A stretch of DNA of 20,598 bases from Onstottus_A sp049273835 (GCA_049273835.1 JBASRM010000116.1:1-20598); one strand, 5' to 3'; positions 1 to 8,676 are shown, numbered from the stretch's first letter. Notes: generated by a model not told the origin, from the sequence alone. Numbers and translations: made by a program.

Positions 1-154
1 GCAGACGCCCATCCTTGTAGTCAATGTAGTCGACCTTGTCGGCGCAGAACCTGCAGGATTTGCGCGCGCGTACGAACCGGCGCCCACCCCCTCCACCGCC
101 CTGACGCCCGCCTCGGTCATCGCGGCGGCCTTGATCTCTCGAATCGCTACTCAT
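1..154 (-). CDS. rpsR: 30S ribosomal protein S18, N-terminal part (gene runs off the left edge)
   Basis: The visible N-terminal 51 residues end in the S18 signature KSCRFCADKVDYIDYKDGRL, which is enough to identify the small-subunit protein that partners S6 on the ribosome platform. Before the signature lies a Gly/Arg/Asp-rich low-complexity leader of about 25 residues (RRDDRGGRQGGGGGGRR), a length and composition common in S18 of several phyla. Both cysteines of the CRFC motif are present. The ATG overlaps the rpsF stop codon by 4 bases (ATGA), so translation is probably coupled to rpsF. The C-terminal part is outside the window. The identification is very secure. Confidence 0.96.
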   Translation of the reverse strand, partial: MSSDSRDQGRRDDRGGRQGGGGGGRRFVRARKSCRFCADKVDYIDYKDGRL

Positions 155-579
155 AGTTCGTCCCCCTCTTCCTCGTCGTCGTCGCCTATCGGAAGGACAG
201 GCTCGGCTACCGCTCGGCGGCCGCGTCTTGAACCCGCCATAGCCGTTGCGTGCGCCGCTCTCCGGACGCGAAACTTCTCAGCGCGTTTAAGATCTTCGTC
301 GATGCGGATCGTGATGTAACGGATCACTGCGTCGGTGACGCGCATACGGCGCTCGAGTTCGGCGATCTCCGCGCCGGAGCCCTCGATCGTAAACACGACG
401 TAATGCCCTTCGTTGAATTTTTGAATCGGGTAGGCCAGCCGGCGGCGGCCCATTCGATCGACTTTCGCGATCTGAGCCCCCTGGTTGGTGACAACATCAC
501 TCAATTGAGTGACGAGCGTGGCGATGTCGCTCTCCTCGATGTTGGGAGCGACGATAAACAGCACTTCATAAACTCTCAT
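151..579 (-). CDS. rpsF: 30S ribosomal protein S6
   Basis: The product has 142 residues. Residues 1-96 form a typical S6 ferredoxin-like fold (starting MRVYEVLFIVAPN, with DRMGRRRLAYPIQKFNEGHYVVF in the middle). S6 binds S18 and 16S rRNA in the central domain. An extension of about 45 residues follows: first strongly basic (RRGRR near 118-122), then an acidic tail (DDDEEEGDEL), making it longer than the roughly 95-135 residues usual for S6. The ATG has a full AGGAGG Shine-Dalgarno at 590-595. rpsR overlaps its stop codon. The 180 bases upstream, before pth, hold no other gene and probably carry the promoter or leader of the rpsF-rpsR unit; no consensus promoter was convincing. Confidence 0.96.
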   Translation of the reverse strand: MRVYEVLFIVAPNIEESDIATLVTQLSDVVTNQGAQIAKVDRMGRRRLAYPIQKFNEGHYVVFTIEGSGAEIAELERRMRVTDAVIRYITIRIDEDLKRAEKFRVRRAAHATAMAGSRRGRRAVAEPVLPIGDDDEEEGDEL

Positions 580-759
580 CTGAGAGTATCCTCCTTTTGG
601 ATTAACGCTCGCTCCCGCTCGATTTACGGTGCGGTGTGCGACGCTATGGTTAAGCCCTGGCCCTCAATGCCAGAGCAAGGAGATTCACTATAGAACCTCT
701 TGAGAAAGAACAGAGAGCAATGCATGAAAATGTTATGCGTGACTGTCAGGGTCGCGCCT

Positions 760-1341
760 TCACACCTCGCTCTTTACTCGTTCGTTGAAGCGGGCCATCG
801 CCTGTTCCACGCCTTCGGTCAGAATCACCGACACTGCTTCGGCGGCGCGTTCGAGGGTTTCCTCCAACTGCTCACGGTCACGCTTGCGAATAGGCGATAG
901 CACAAAACTCGATAAATCATCGAGCGGGTGATCGGGCTTAACCCCGAGTCTCACCCGAGCAAACTCTTGAGAGCCAAGCCGTTCGATGATCGACTTCAGG
1001 CCTTTCTGTCCGCCCGCGCTCCCTCGAGCTCGCGCGCGAATCATACCGAAAGGCAGTGCGACATCGTCGCTGGCCACTATCAGGTTGGCCGCATTCCCCT
1101 CGCCGTAGCGATCCAGCAGCCTAACAACCGCGTCGCCGCTCAGGTTCATGAAGGTCTGAGGCTTGGCAAGCAACACCCGCTGGCCACCAAGCTGGACCTC
1201 CGCGACTTTCGCGTTCGCTTCGTCACGAAAACGCCGGCCGCCGCCGCGTTCAAACAATCTGTCAATGACCATGAACCCGAGATTATGACGGGTCATTTCG
1301 TATTCCCGTCCCGGATTCCCCAGCCCCACAATCAGCTTCAT
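760..1341 (-). CDS. pth: Peptidyl-tRNA hydrolase
   Basis: The product has 193 residues, the normal length for bacterial Pth, the cytosolic enzyme that recycles tRNA from prematurely released peptidyl-tRNA. The family motifs appear in order: GLGNPGREYEMTRHN (6-20) with Asn9 and the catalytic His19, KPQTFMNLSG (60-69) with Asn66, and ASDDVALPFG (90-99) with the Asp that orients the His. The segment that is GGHNGLKSI in many homologues reads GGQKGLKSI (110-118), so the position of E. coli Asn114 is Lys. The ATG at 1341 lacks a clear Shine-Dalgarno because the whole upstream gap is filled by a heptad repeat element. The gene lies between rplY and rpsF, a common order. The function is secure; the Gln-Lys substitution is only a note. 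Confidence 0.96.
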   Translation of the reverse strand: MKLIVGLGNPGREYEMTRHNLGFMVIDRLFERGGGRRFRDEANAKVAEVQLGGQRVLLAKPQTFMNLSGDAVVRLLDRYGEGNAANLIVASDDVALPFGMIRARARGSAGGQKGLKSIIERLGSQEFARVRLGVKPDHPLDDLSSFVLSPIRKRDREQLEETLERAAEAVSVILTEGVEQAMARFNERVKSEV

Positions 1342-1342
1342 A

Positions 1343-1419
1343 GTCGGTAGTCCGTGGTCCGTAGCCAGTTGTTAGTTCTCATCGCTACGTACTGCTGACC
1401 ACTGGTTACGGACAATGGG
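1343..1419. repeat. Heptad-phased intergenic inverted element (copy 1)
   Basis: The gap between rplY and pth is read without interruption as eleven 7-base units. Left-hand units include GTCGGTA, GTCCGTG and GTCCGTA; right-hand units include CCACTGG and TTACGGA. The right half resembles the reverse complement of the left half. The clearest arms are 1357-1369 and 1401-1413, with 12 of 13 pairs. The element fills the gap almost exactly, from next to the pth start to the rplY stop. It could fold in RNA. It belongs to the same class as the elements at 3113, 5039 and 20404. Confidence 0.7.
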
Positions 1420-2091
<672 letters not shown>

Positions 2092-2157
2092 TTCCTAATG
2101 ACTCCAAGTGACTGTAAAGCGTGTTCAGTTATTACGATCGCGTTTCACCGTTCACTT

Positions 2158-3096
2158 TTAGATAAATAGTTTACTCACCGACGTTTCGTCGTGTATCGAT
2201 TGAATAGCCTCAGCCAGGAGTTCCGCGACGCTCAAACACTTGATCTTCGTCGAGCCGCATGCGTTCTCTGACGGGATGGTGTTTGTCACGACCAGCTGCT
2301 CGATCGGTGACTCTTCAATCCGCTGAACAGCCGGGCCGCTCAACACCGCGTGTGTAGCCGAAGCCAGCACCGACTTCGCGCCATTATGCTTAAGCGCCTC
2401 GGCGGCCTTCACTAGCGTCCCTGCCGTGTCGACCATATCGTCTACAATCAACGCGGTACGACCCTCGACGTCCCCGACCACGTGAAGCACCTCGACCTCG
2501 TTGGGCCGCTCGTAATCACGCCGCTTATCGATGATCGCCAATTCTGCATCCAACCGCTTCGCATAAGCCCGAGCCCGCTCCACGCCTCCCGCGTCGGGTG
2601 CGACTACCGTCAGGTTTGGCAGCGCCAAAGCCTGAAAATGACCCACGAGCACCGGCGCCGCAAATAAATGGTCAGCAGGTATGTCAAAGAACCCCTGAAT
2701 CTGACCCGCGTGAAGGTCGAAGAGCAGCACGCGGTCGGCGCCAGCCTGACTGATCAAGTTAGCGACGAGCTTCGACGAGATCGGAACTCGCGGCCGGTCT
2801 TTGCGGTCCTTGCGCGCATACCCGTAATAAGGTATGACCGCCGTGATCCGCTTGGCCGATGAGCGCCTGAAGGCATCGAGCATAATCAGCAACTCCATCA
2901 GGTTCCGATCGACGGGCGGGCACGTAGGTTGAACAATGAAGCTGTCTTCGCCGCGCACGTTCTCGAGAATCTGGAAGTTGAACTCGTCGTCCGAGAAGCG
3001 TCCCACATTTGCCTGGCCGATCTCGATCCCGAGGTGATGACAAATCTCTTCAGCGAGCGGCCGGTTCGCATTTCCTGAAAAGACTTTTATGTTCAC
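2158..3096 (-). CDS. prs: Ribose-phosphate pyrophosphokinase (PRPP synthase)
   Basis: The product has 312 residues, the normal length for class I PRPP synthase, which makes PRPP from ribose 5-phosphate and ATP for nucleotide, His, Trp and NAD synthesis. Key motifs are FSDDEFNFQILENVRGED (34-51), IPYYGYARKDRKDRPRVPIS (88-107) for ATP, the signature DLHAGQIQGFFDIPAD (127-142), and the PRPP-binding loop DDMVDTAGT (219-227). The start is GTG: it is followed directly by the family's N-terminal sequence NIKVFSGNANRPLA and preceded by GGAGG at 3101-3105. tRNA-Gln lies just upstream, then ispE, which matches the ispE-tRNA-prs-rplY-pth order known from many bacteria. Confidence 0.97.
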   Translation of the reverse strand: MNIKVFSGNANRPLAEEICHHLGIEIGQANVGRFSDDEFNFQILENVRGEDSFIVQPTCPPVDRNLMELLIMLDAFRRSSAKRITAVIPYYGYARKDRKDRPRVPISSKLVANLISQAGADRVLLFDLHAGQIQGFFDIPADHLFAAPVLVGHFQALALPNLTVVAPDAGGVERARAYAKRLDAELAIIDKRRDYERPNEVEVLHVVGDVEGRTALIVDDMVDTAGTLVKAAEALKHNGAKSVLASATHAVLSGPAVQRIEESPIEQLVVTNTIPSENACGSTKIKCLSVAELLAEAIQSIHDETSVSKLFI

Positions 3097-3112
3097 ACAG
3101 CCTCCACGTAAG

Positions 3113-3196
3113 GGTTTCGAGTTTCTGGTTACGAGTTTGTGGTTTGAACTCGGAAGCCCGAACCAGAAACCCGGAATCAGAAACCCGGAACCAATT
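3113..3196. repeat. Heptad-phased intergenic inverted element (copy 2)
   Basis: Twelve 7-base units run in unbroken phase between prs and tRNA-Gln. The left half holds GGTTTCG, AGTTTCT, GGTTACG, AGTTTGT and GGTTTGA. The right half holds ACCAGAA, ACCCGGA, ATCAGAA and a second ACCCGGA. The right half is complementary in character to the left: 3121-3130 pairs perfectly with 3161-3170. It begins a few bases upstream of the prs Shine-Dalgarno and ends just short of the tRNA 3' end. No terminator-like T run follows. It belongs to the same class as the elements at 1343, 5039 and 20404. Confidence 0.75.
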
Positions 3197-3198
3197 CT

Positions 3199-3273
<75 letters not shown>

Positions 3274-3359
3274 GCATAGAGCTGACAAGGATTAAACTGG
3301 AATGCGCCGCGTTAAAGATTACCAACCCGCCAAATGATATTGTCAATGGCCTCGGACCG

Positions 3360-3644
3360 CTAAGGCTCACCCTGAATCGAGGCTTGGTACTCCTGCCTGT
3401 CAAGTGTGCGGACTCGCTCTGCCCAATAGCCGAGCGCGTGCATCTGAGTCTCGGCTTGCTCGGTCATCTGCGAATTATCAAAGACCCCAAAGACAGTTGC
3501 GCCGCTGCCGGACATCAGAGCGTGTCTTGCGCCGAGGCTGGAGAGCCTGCGTTTGACTTCCGCAATTTCGGGGTAGGCGGCGAGCACAACGTCTTCAAGA
3601 TCGTTTCTCGCCACAAGCGGTAGCCCACGGATGCCTTGAGCGGC
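3360..3644 (-). pseudogene. ispE: C-terminal third of ispE, separated from the rest by an in-frame TGA
   Basis: This segment continues the ispE frame directly after the TGA at 3645-3647 for 94 codons to a TAG. It encodes AAQGIRGLPLVARNDLE, then YPEIAEVKRRL and MSGSGATVFGVF, the well-conserved C-terminal GHMP kinase motifs of IspE, followed by a normal C-terminus. The frame needs no shift: 4247 minus 3614 is a multiple of three. There is a GTG at 3614 (VARNDLE) but no Shine-Dalgarno before it, so independent translation looks unlikely. Together with the upstream part the product would be 295 residues, the normal IspE length. The segment shows no other damage, which suggests a recent mutation, tolerated readthrough, or a sequence error. 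Confidence 0.75.
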
Positions 3645-4247
3645 TCATAAAGTAAGAGGTATATTAAAAGCCGACCCTGACCTTGTCAACCGCGAAAGCT
3701 TTTCGTATGCGGCACGTGTTGAGACGGCGAAGCCCGGATTGACCAGCAGCAGGTGATCACATCCAACCTCCTCCATCGGATAGACTTCTTCTCCTCTCGA
3801 GATTCCAAGCGCAGTTCCTCCGATCAGGAAAAAAGGCACATCGGACCCAAGCGCGGCCGCTAGACCAATGAGTTCACGTTCATCGATGTCTACTTGCCAC
3901 AGTTTCTTCAAAGCAAGGAGAGTAACTGCGGCGTTCGAAGACCCCCCGCCGAGTCCCGCAGCGACCGGAATCCGCTTTTCGATCTCGATCCGCGCGCCTT
4001 GTGAGGTGCCCGCCGCTTTACGAAGCAGATTCGCCGCTTTGAACACGAGATTCGTTTCGTCACACGGAACACGCGGGTCGTTGCAAAGAATCTCGATGGT
4101 GTGATCGGTCTCGCCGATCACCAGTTGATCGTGAAGGGAAACTGTTTGATAGATCGTTCGAAGCTCGTGATATCCGTCCTCGCGCTTGAAGAGAACATCG
4201 AGCGTCCAGTTGATCTTGGCGTAGGATCTTATTCGGACCGAACGCAT
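3645..4247 (-). CDS. ispE: 4-diphosphocytidyl-2-C-methyl-D-erythritol kinase, ended early by an in-frame TGA
   Basis: IspE phosphorylates CDP-methylerythritol with ATP in the MEP isoprenoid pathway. The 200 residues before the stop carry the N-terminal YAKINWTLDVLFKREDGYHEL (9-29, with catalytic Lys11), the GHMP ATP loop PVAAGLGGGSSNAA (94-107) and GSDVPFFL (134-141) with catalytic Asp136. They then reach NPGFAVSTRAAYEKLSRL, and the frame meets TGA at codon 201. The missing part follows in the same frame (see 3360-3644). A protein ending here would lack the C-terminal SGSG motif and should be inactive. The start ATG at 4247 fits the family but has no strong ribosome-binding site. The position next to tRNA-Gln and prs supports the identification. 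Confidence 0.88.
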   Translation of the reverse strand: MRSVRIRSYAKINWTLDVLFKREDGYHELRTIYQTVSLHDQLVIGETDHTIEILCNDPRVPCDETNLVFKAANLLRKAAGTSQGARIEIEKRIPVAAGLGGGSSNAAVTLLALKKLWQVDIDERELIGLAAALGSDVPFFLIGGTALGISRGEEVYPMEEVGCDHLLLVNPGFAVSTRAAYEKLSRLTRSGSAFNIPLTL

Positions 4248-4396
4248 AGAGTTGATTCGCGTTACCGCAGCATTATTAGGAGTCTCAAGAAGGTTTACTA
4301 CCCACGCTTTCGTCCTCTACCGAATAAATTCAGTCAGCGAACGTGTGGATCGGTCCTATGCTTGATGCATAACGTCGTCGATTGCCGCCAGCCTGG

Positions 4397-5026
4397 CTAC
4401 TGCCTCAGAAAAATCTCTGTAAAATAAACCGTCCCATCCGAGCTGATCCACGCGCCGATCGCGGTCAACCTGAAATCCGGGTCGAGGATGTTGCGGCGAT
4501 GGCCCGGGCTGTCCATCCAACCGTTGAGGCTCGCCGCTACCGGGTTGATGTACCCGTTGGAATAAGCCAGGTTCTCACCCACCATGCGCCATCTGATGTC
4601 CGCCTCGTCAACTCGCTCGCGAACGGTGCGTCCTTCTGGATCGGCGTGCGAGAAGAATCGCTCTTCAGCCATGCGGCGGCTATATTCACGCGCCACTGGC
4701 AGAAGGTCGTCATAAAACTCAAGTCGGGCAAGCCCACCGCCGCGCCGCACCCGGTTCACTTCCGCAAGGCATCGTTCCTCGAGTGACTCGAGCTCGCGAA
4801 TGCGGACGCTCGAGGCTCGTGCCGTTGCCTCGCCTTCGGCGGAAGCTCCGCGATCCTCAGGTGCGTGGGTTCGACCGGTGTTTGAGTCGTGGGTTCTCCC
4901 GCGAGCTTCACGTCTGCCGCCGGCAACTCCAGCCCCGGTCTGCGAGTACCCACCTTCGGCAGTCCACGGCAAAAGCGCGACCAGGACCGCGGTGACCAGA
5001 ATAATCCGGCTTAACTTGCTTCGCAT
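4397..5026 (-). CDS. Secreted CAP-domain (SCP/PR-1-like) protein
   Basis: The product has 209 residues from the ATG at 5026. That start was chosen because it opens a signal peptide (MRSKLSRIILVTAVLVALLP); a further 17 upstream codons would fall in a repeat element. A low-complexity Gly/Arg/Thr/Glu linker (about 26-72) precedes a CAP domain (about 78-209). The CAP domain shows NRVRRGGGL, FSHADPEGRT (125-134), GENLAYSNG (150-158) and GWMDSPGHRRNIL (169-181). His127, Glu151, His176 and possibly Glu204 match the usual cavity residues. Bacterial CAP proteins are exported and mostly of unknown activity. It lies 149 bases upstream of ispE on the same strand and may or may not share its transcript. 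Confidence 0.9.
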   Translation of the reverse strand: MRSKLSRIILVTAVLVALLPWTAEGGYSQTGAGVAGGRREARGRTHDSNTGRTHAPEDRGASAEGEATARASSVRIRELESLEERCLAEVNRVRRGGGLARLEFYDDLLPVAREYSRRMAEERFFSHADPEGRTVRERVDEADIRWRMVGENLAYSNGYINPVAASLNGWMDSPGHRRNILDPDFRLTAIGAWISSDGTVYFTEIFLRQ

Positions 5027-5038
5027 AGTAGTGTGCAC

Positions 5039-5115
5039 GGTTGCGAGTTCGGGCCGCGGTTCCGGGTTCCTTGACAATGGGAATCTAACCCGGACCCCAT
5101 CCGAAACCTTGAACC
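5039..5115. repeat. Heptad-phased intergenic inverted element (copy 3)
   Basis: Eleven 7-base units run in one phase between the TPR gene and the CAP gene. Left units include GGTTGCG, AGTTCGG and TTCCGGG; right units include ACCCGGA, CGAAACC and TTGAACC. The right half is complementary in style to the left. The unit ACCCGGA is shared with the element at 3113. It fills nearly all of the gap. Confidence 0.65.
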
Positions 5116-5119
5116 GAAT

Positions 5120-7237
5120 TTACTTTTTCCCCAACTTCTCTTTGATCTTCTTTATTTCTTCGGGCTCGGTCGCGAGCCTCAGCGCGTCTTCCCACTTCGC
5201 GCGAGCTTTTTCCATCTGCCCCTGCTTTTTATACAGATCGCCAAGATGATCGTGTATTGTGGACGAGCGCTGCTGATAGATCACTGCTTGCTCCAGAAAC
5301 TTTTGCGCCTCGTTCAGCTTACCCTGCCTGTACAACAGCCACCCGAGCGAATCGAGAAACGATCCGTTTGTGGGCTCGATGTTAACCGCACGACGGATCA
5401 ATGCCTCCGCTTCGGCAAGCCGCTCATTGCGATCGGCCAAAAAGTAGCCAAGATTGTTCAGCACGGTTGCGTTGTCCGGATCAATCTCGAGTGCCTTCCT
5501 CAAGGTTGCTTCCGAATCCTTGAATTTCTTTTCGCGGTCCTGAACGCTGGCCAGGGTGATCAACGGACCGATGTCGTTCGGTTCGAGGGACACTGCTTTG
5601 CGGGCGCTTTCTTCAGCTTCCTTGACCTGATTCGCCTCGAGTTGGACGCTTGACCAGAAGAGGTAGACATCGGCATCCTCGGACCCGCTCTTCAACATCG
5701 ACTTCAACGTGGCATCGGCAGCAGCTATGTCGCCGAGCTTCCCGGCCGCCTGGGCGCGATAGAACTTGAACGACCGCTCGTCGGGGAAACGCGCCGCCGC
5801 GTCGGTTGCCGCTGCCAGCGCCTCTTTGTATTTGCCTTCGTTGATCAACGTGTCGACTATGAGCTGATCGGCGCGCGGGCGGTCCTTTCCGACAATCTTT
5901 TTCATTCGCTCGAAGGTTTCGATTGCCTTGTCGCGCTTACCTGCGATACGGTACGCGACGCCTATTCGCTGAAGCACGACTTCGGCAGCTTGCTTCTCAG
6001 AATCGCGCCCGCCAACCGTGCCGTCGGGGTTGAGGATCGACGCCAGCGCATCCTCATAAGTTGACACGGCTTTGTCAAACTGAAGCATCTCCTCGTACGT
6101 CTCCGCCAGCGCGTAAACCACCGGCAAACTGTCGGACACGTCCTGTCCCTTAAGCGCGGCCTCGAGCAATTGCACCGCTTCCTCGCGCTTGCCGGTTCTC
6201 CTAAGCACATCGCCTTTCTCGCGGATCAGGGTCAGGTAAGCCGGGGTGTCTTTGCGAACCGCCTTGATCAGCGGATCGAGCAGCTTGTTTGCTTCGTCAT
6301 ATCGACCGGCGAATACCAACGCTTCGGCGTAATCAAATAGAAGAGGAGAGGTAATGAGCGCGCCCGCAGCTTCTTCGTCCTTATCCCCTGACGCTTTGGC
6401 TTCTGCGGGTTTCTTTTCGTCCTTGACGGCGGCTTCTTTTATGCCAAGAGCCTTCTTATAAATGTCCAACGCTTCCTGCGTGCGGCCGATGCGCAGAAGC
6501 GATCTTGCAAGGAGGCCGGCGTACTGGGGCGCCTTGGAATCAATGTCATATGCCTTTCTCGCGGCGGCGGCTGCCTCGCGGAACTTGTTCTTTTGATAGT
6601 AGAGCGATGCAAGTTGAAAGTGCGCGCGATCCGCGGTCGAGCTGCCCTCGGAAACACGCTTCATTGCGTCGAGAGCCTTGTCCTGTTCATCGAGCGTCCA
6701 ATAAAGCTCCCCGATGATTGTTAGAACGGATTGCTCCTGATCGCCTACTTCAATCTTCGCATTTGGACTGAGCCGGCCAATCTCTTCGAGCTCTTTTATA
6801 GCCGCACGAGCCTTCTCTTTGACAATGTTAGTTCCGACGAAGGTTTGAGCGAGATAGATTCGCGCGAGCAATTTGCGAACGTCGATGTTGTCGGACGCAA
6901 GCTTCATCGCCTCTTTCGCCTGCTCCTCGGCGTCGATGACGTTGCGGTTTTTCAGGTAGAGCGAGCCGAGGGCTGTTCGCAACTCGACGGACTGAGGGTC
7001 CAGCGCAAGAGCCTCCTTGTAAGCCGCGACCGCGCCGGGATAGTTGCCGGCCTGATCGAGCCGCTGGGCCTCGAGGTACTTCTTCAGCGCATCGGCGCGC
7101 TTGTCGCTACTCTGGGCCTGCTTGTTGTCCTGAGCTCTCAAACTGGCTGCGCAGGCTGTTTCTACATCGGCCGCACCTGCAACTGTCAACATCGTGAGCA
7201 GAGCAAGCGCGTTGGCCATTAACTTGTGGTTTCTCAA
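5120..7237 (-). CDS. Large exported tetratricopeptide-repeat protein
   Basis: About 705 residues, nearly all tetratricopeptide repeats. I chose the TTG start at 7237 because AAGGAAG (7243-7249) stands just before it and it opens a signal peptide: RNHK, then a hydrophobic stretch ending near ETACA. An ATG six codons later (7219) is the alternative. TPR units are clear from about residue 48 (AQRLDQAGNYPGAVAAYKEALALDP) to the end (HDHLGDLYKKQGQMEKARAKWEDAL), with a Lys/Glu/Ala-rich spacer near 310-325. The C-terminal units (LNNLGYFLADRNERLAEAEALI and SFLDSLGWLLYRQGKLNEA) resemble TPR proteins encoded close to ispE-prs in some Proteobacteria, as I recall for the PA4667 region of Pseudomonas. It probably acts as an envelope scaffold; the partner is unknown. 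Confidence 0.9.
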   Translation of the reverse strand: MRNHKLMANALALLTMLTVAGAADVETACAASLRAQDNKQAQSSDKRADALKKYLEAQRLDQAGNYPGAVAAYKEALALDPQSVELRTALGSLYLKNRNVIDAEEQAKEAMKLASDNIDVRKLLARIYLAQTFVGTNIVKEKARAAIKELEEIGRLSPNAKIEVGDQEQSVLTIIGELYWTLDEQDKALDAMKRVSEGSSTADRAHFQLASLYYQKNKFREAAAAARKAYDIDSKAPQYAGLLARSLLRIGRTQEALDIYKKALGIKEAAVKDEKKPAEAKASGDKDEEAAGALITSPLLFDYAEALVFAGRYDEANKLLDPLIKAVRKDTPAYLTLIREKGDVLRRTGKREEAVQLLEAALKGQDVSDSLPVVYALAETYEEMLQFDKAVSTYEDALASILNPDGTVGGRDSEKQAAEVVLQRIGVAYRIAGKRDKAIETFERMKKIVGKDRPRADQLIVDTLINEGKYKEALAAATDAAARFPDERSFKFYRAQAAGKLGDIAAADATLKSMLKSGSEDADVYLFWSSVQLEANQVKEAEESARKAVSLEPNDIGPLITLASVQDREKKFKDSEATLRKALEIDPDNATVLNNLGYFLADRNERLAEAEALIRRAVNIEPTNGSFLDSLGWLLYRQGKLNEAQKFLEQAVIYQQRSSTIHDHLGDLYKKQGQMEKARAKWEDALRLATEPEEIKKIKEKLGKK

Positions 7238-7348
7238 GATTGCTTCCTTTCTATGCGCCCTCGAATCCCTAATCTGTTTCTCAAATCTACCACGCCCGAT
7301 CTCGACTGCCTTCCTGGCAGCGTCCGGTCGGTCTTGCAAAACATTTCG

Positions 7349-7876
7349 TCACAATCCCAGGCGCTCGCCGCCGGGACTCGCATTCTCCGCCGAAAAATAA
7401 TCCACAGCGCGCTGCCATGCTGAACGTCTTGGATAGTTGTACAGCGAGACCGCCAGCGCGACGACTCCCAGCCTTATGACATCGCTCTGATCGCCGCCGA
7501 AGAATGCAACCAGCAGCGCGAGCACGCCGATCGCTTCTGCAATAGCGGCGGCAATGAGTGTCGTATTCAACAGGTGTTTGATCAGCCCTTCCACCCCCCG
7601 CTTTGAGGCAACCGCCTCGAGCCTGGCCCTGTGCAACTGCGCTCGCCGCAGCAGAATTGAACCAACCGCGAGAACTGCCGCCCCAATGTAGAACGCGTAA
7701 GGCGGGTCCGCCTGCACGGTGGAGGTGCGAAGACTCAAGATCATCAGCCCAACGCCGGCGTATATGAGGAGGCTCATCGCGAAGGCCAGGACAAGAATCA
7801 GCGCAGTCTTGTGAGCGGCCGCGACCCGGCCGTTCAACGATTCTGTTTGAGTGGCCTGTTCAGCGCTTCGAATCAC
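7349..7876 (-). CDS. Four-helix integral membrane protein of unknown function
   Basis: The product has 175 residues. Hydrophobic segments lie near 25-48, 60-77, 103-127 and 132-147, with a basic stretch between the second and third (RRAQLHRARLEAVASKRG) that is probably cytoplasmic. The C-terminal tail is soluble. The GTG start overlaps the TGA of the upstream gene (GTGA, 7873-7876), so the two are almost certainly translated together. I do not recognise the family; the small residues in helices 2 and 3 recall ATP-synthase c-type hairpins, but no catalytic carboxylate pattern supports that. Confidence 0.8.
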   Translation of the reverse strand: MIRSAEQATQTESLNGRVAAAHKTALILVLAFAMSLLIYAGVGLMILSLRTSTVQADPPYAFYIGAAVLAVGSILLRRAQLHRARLEAVASKRGVEGLIKHLLNTTLIAAAIAEAIGVLALLVAFFGGDQSDVIRLGVVALAVSLYNYPRRSAWQRAVDYFSAENASPGGERLGL

Positions 7877-8481
7877 TCGACCACTCCCTTGATCAGCCGT
7901 CCGTTCTCGAAAACTATGTCATCGCCGGTGTTGGGCTTGCCGTCTGGTCCCAAACTGGCGAGCCGGTACGCGGATGCCGAACCTTTGTAGTCGAGCTCGC
8001 GTGACCAGGCGTCGAGCCGAATGATCGAACTCATATAGCGCGGGGCCAGGTTATCCATCAGCGCCGAACCAGTGTCGGCCTGAACATAGGAACCTCGTTC
8101 CCGGCGATAAGCTTCGAGCGCCGTCGCCACCGCCCGAAGATTGGCGCCGGTCCTTAGAGCCTTCTCTTTTTGGATGGCAGTATGTAGAAGCTCGATCGAT
8201 TCCCATCGGCGGTCGCCGGTGCGCACATCTACAGCGTGCCACTTGCCTTGTTTATCGGTGGAAAAGCGGAAGGTCGCATCAAATTGAGCTTCGACGATCG
8301 CTTCTCCCCCCATCCCGGCGCTGATGCTCTTGATGTGGATGTTATCGGGTTTCTCGAGTCCAACTGCCTCGGCAATTCTTTCACGAGCCTCACGCGCCCC
8401 GAGCTCTCGCGCAAGCGCGCCGATGCCTATGAAGGACAGCGCTAGCGCAACCAACAAGAGAGCGCGCGGAATTGATTTCAT
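7873..8481 (-). CDS. Exported or membrane-anchored protein with a GspG-like C-terminal domain
   Basis: The product has 202 residues from the ATG at 8481, which has GGAGG at 8491-8495. A single N-terminal hydrophobic segment (5-23, LLLVALALSFIGIGALA) is a signal peptide or anchor. The middle (45-100) is beta-rich. The C-terminal part (about 113-192) resembles the type II secretion major pseudopilin: NLRAVATALEAYRRERGSYV, then LDAWSRELDYKGSASAYRLASLGPDGKPNTGDDIVF, including the acidic calcium-binding type loop DGKPNTGDDI. There is no prepilin peptidase site (no Gly-Phe-Thr-Leu-Ile-Glu), so it is not itself a pseudopilin. It is coupled to the membrane protein that follows by a 4-base overlap. 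Confidence 0.83.
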   Translation of the reverse strand: MKSIPRALLLVALALSFIGIGALARELGAREARERIAEAVGLEKPDNIHIKSISAGMGGEAIVEAQFDATFRFSTDKQGKWHAVDVRTGDRRWESIELLHTAIQKEKALRTGANLRAVATALEAYRRERGSYVQADTGSALMDNLAPRYMSSIIRLDAWSRELDYKGSASAYRLASLGPDGKPNTGDDIVFENGRLIKGVVE

Positions 8482-8676
8482 TAAGGTGTCCCTCCGGCAC
8501 GGGCACGGGAGCTGTAGCTGTGATTTCGCAGCTACTGGATAGTAACAAACGGGTGTTTCTAATGGCAATAATTCTTCTGATTGTGTGGGGTTATGTAGTC
8601 TGGGAGCCAGCATCCTCCCCTGCTTTGCTGGTCTTTTGCGGGGCTTTGCTTCTTTGCGTGAAACCCCGGTGTAGCT

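Noticed and set aside
580..759. S6:S18 autoregulatory leader before rpsF
   Set aside because: The position is right and CCG triplets occur, but I could not draw the conserved bulged stem with confidence.
3600..3647. Selenocysteine insertion at the ispE TGA
   Set aside because: Only a weak five-pair stem (GCCGC with GTGGC) can be drawn after the TGA, without a proper SECIS shape, and IspE has no known selenoprotein form.
5027..5077. Longer N-terminus (17 extra codons) for the CAP-domain protein
   Set aside because: The extra codons lie in the heptad repeat element and would bury the signal peptide; the ATG at 5026 opens a standard signal peptide.
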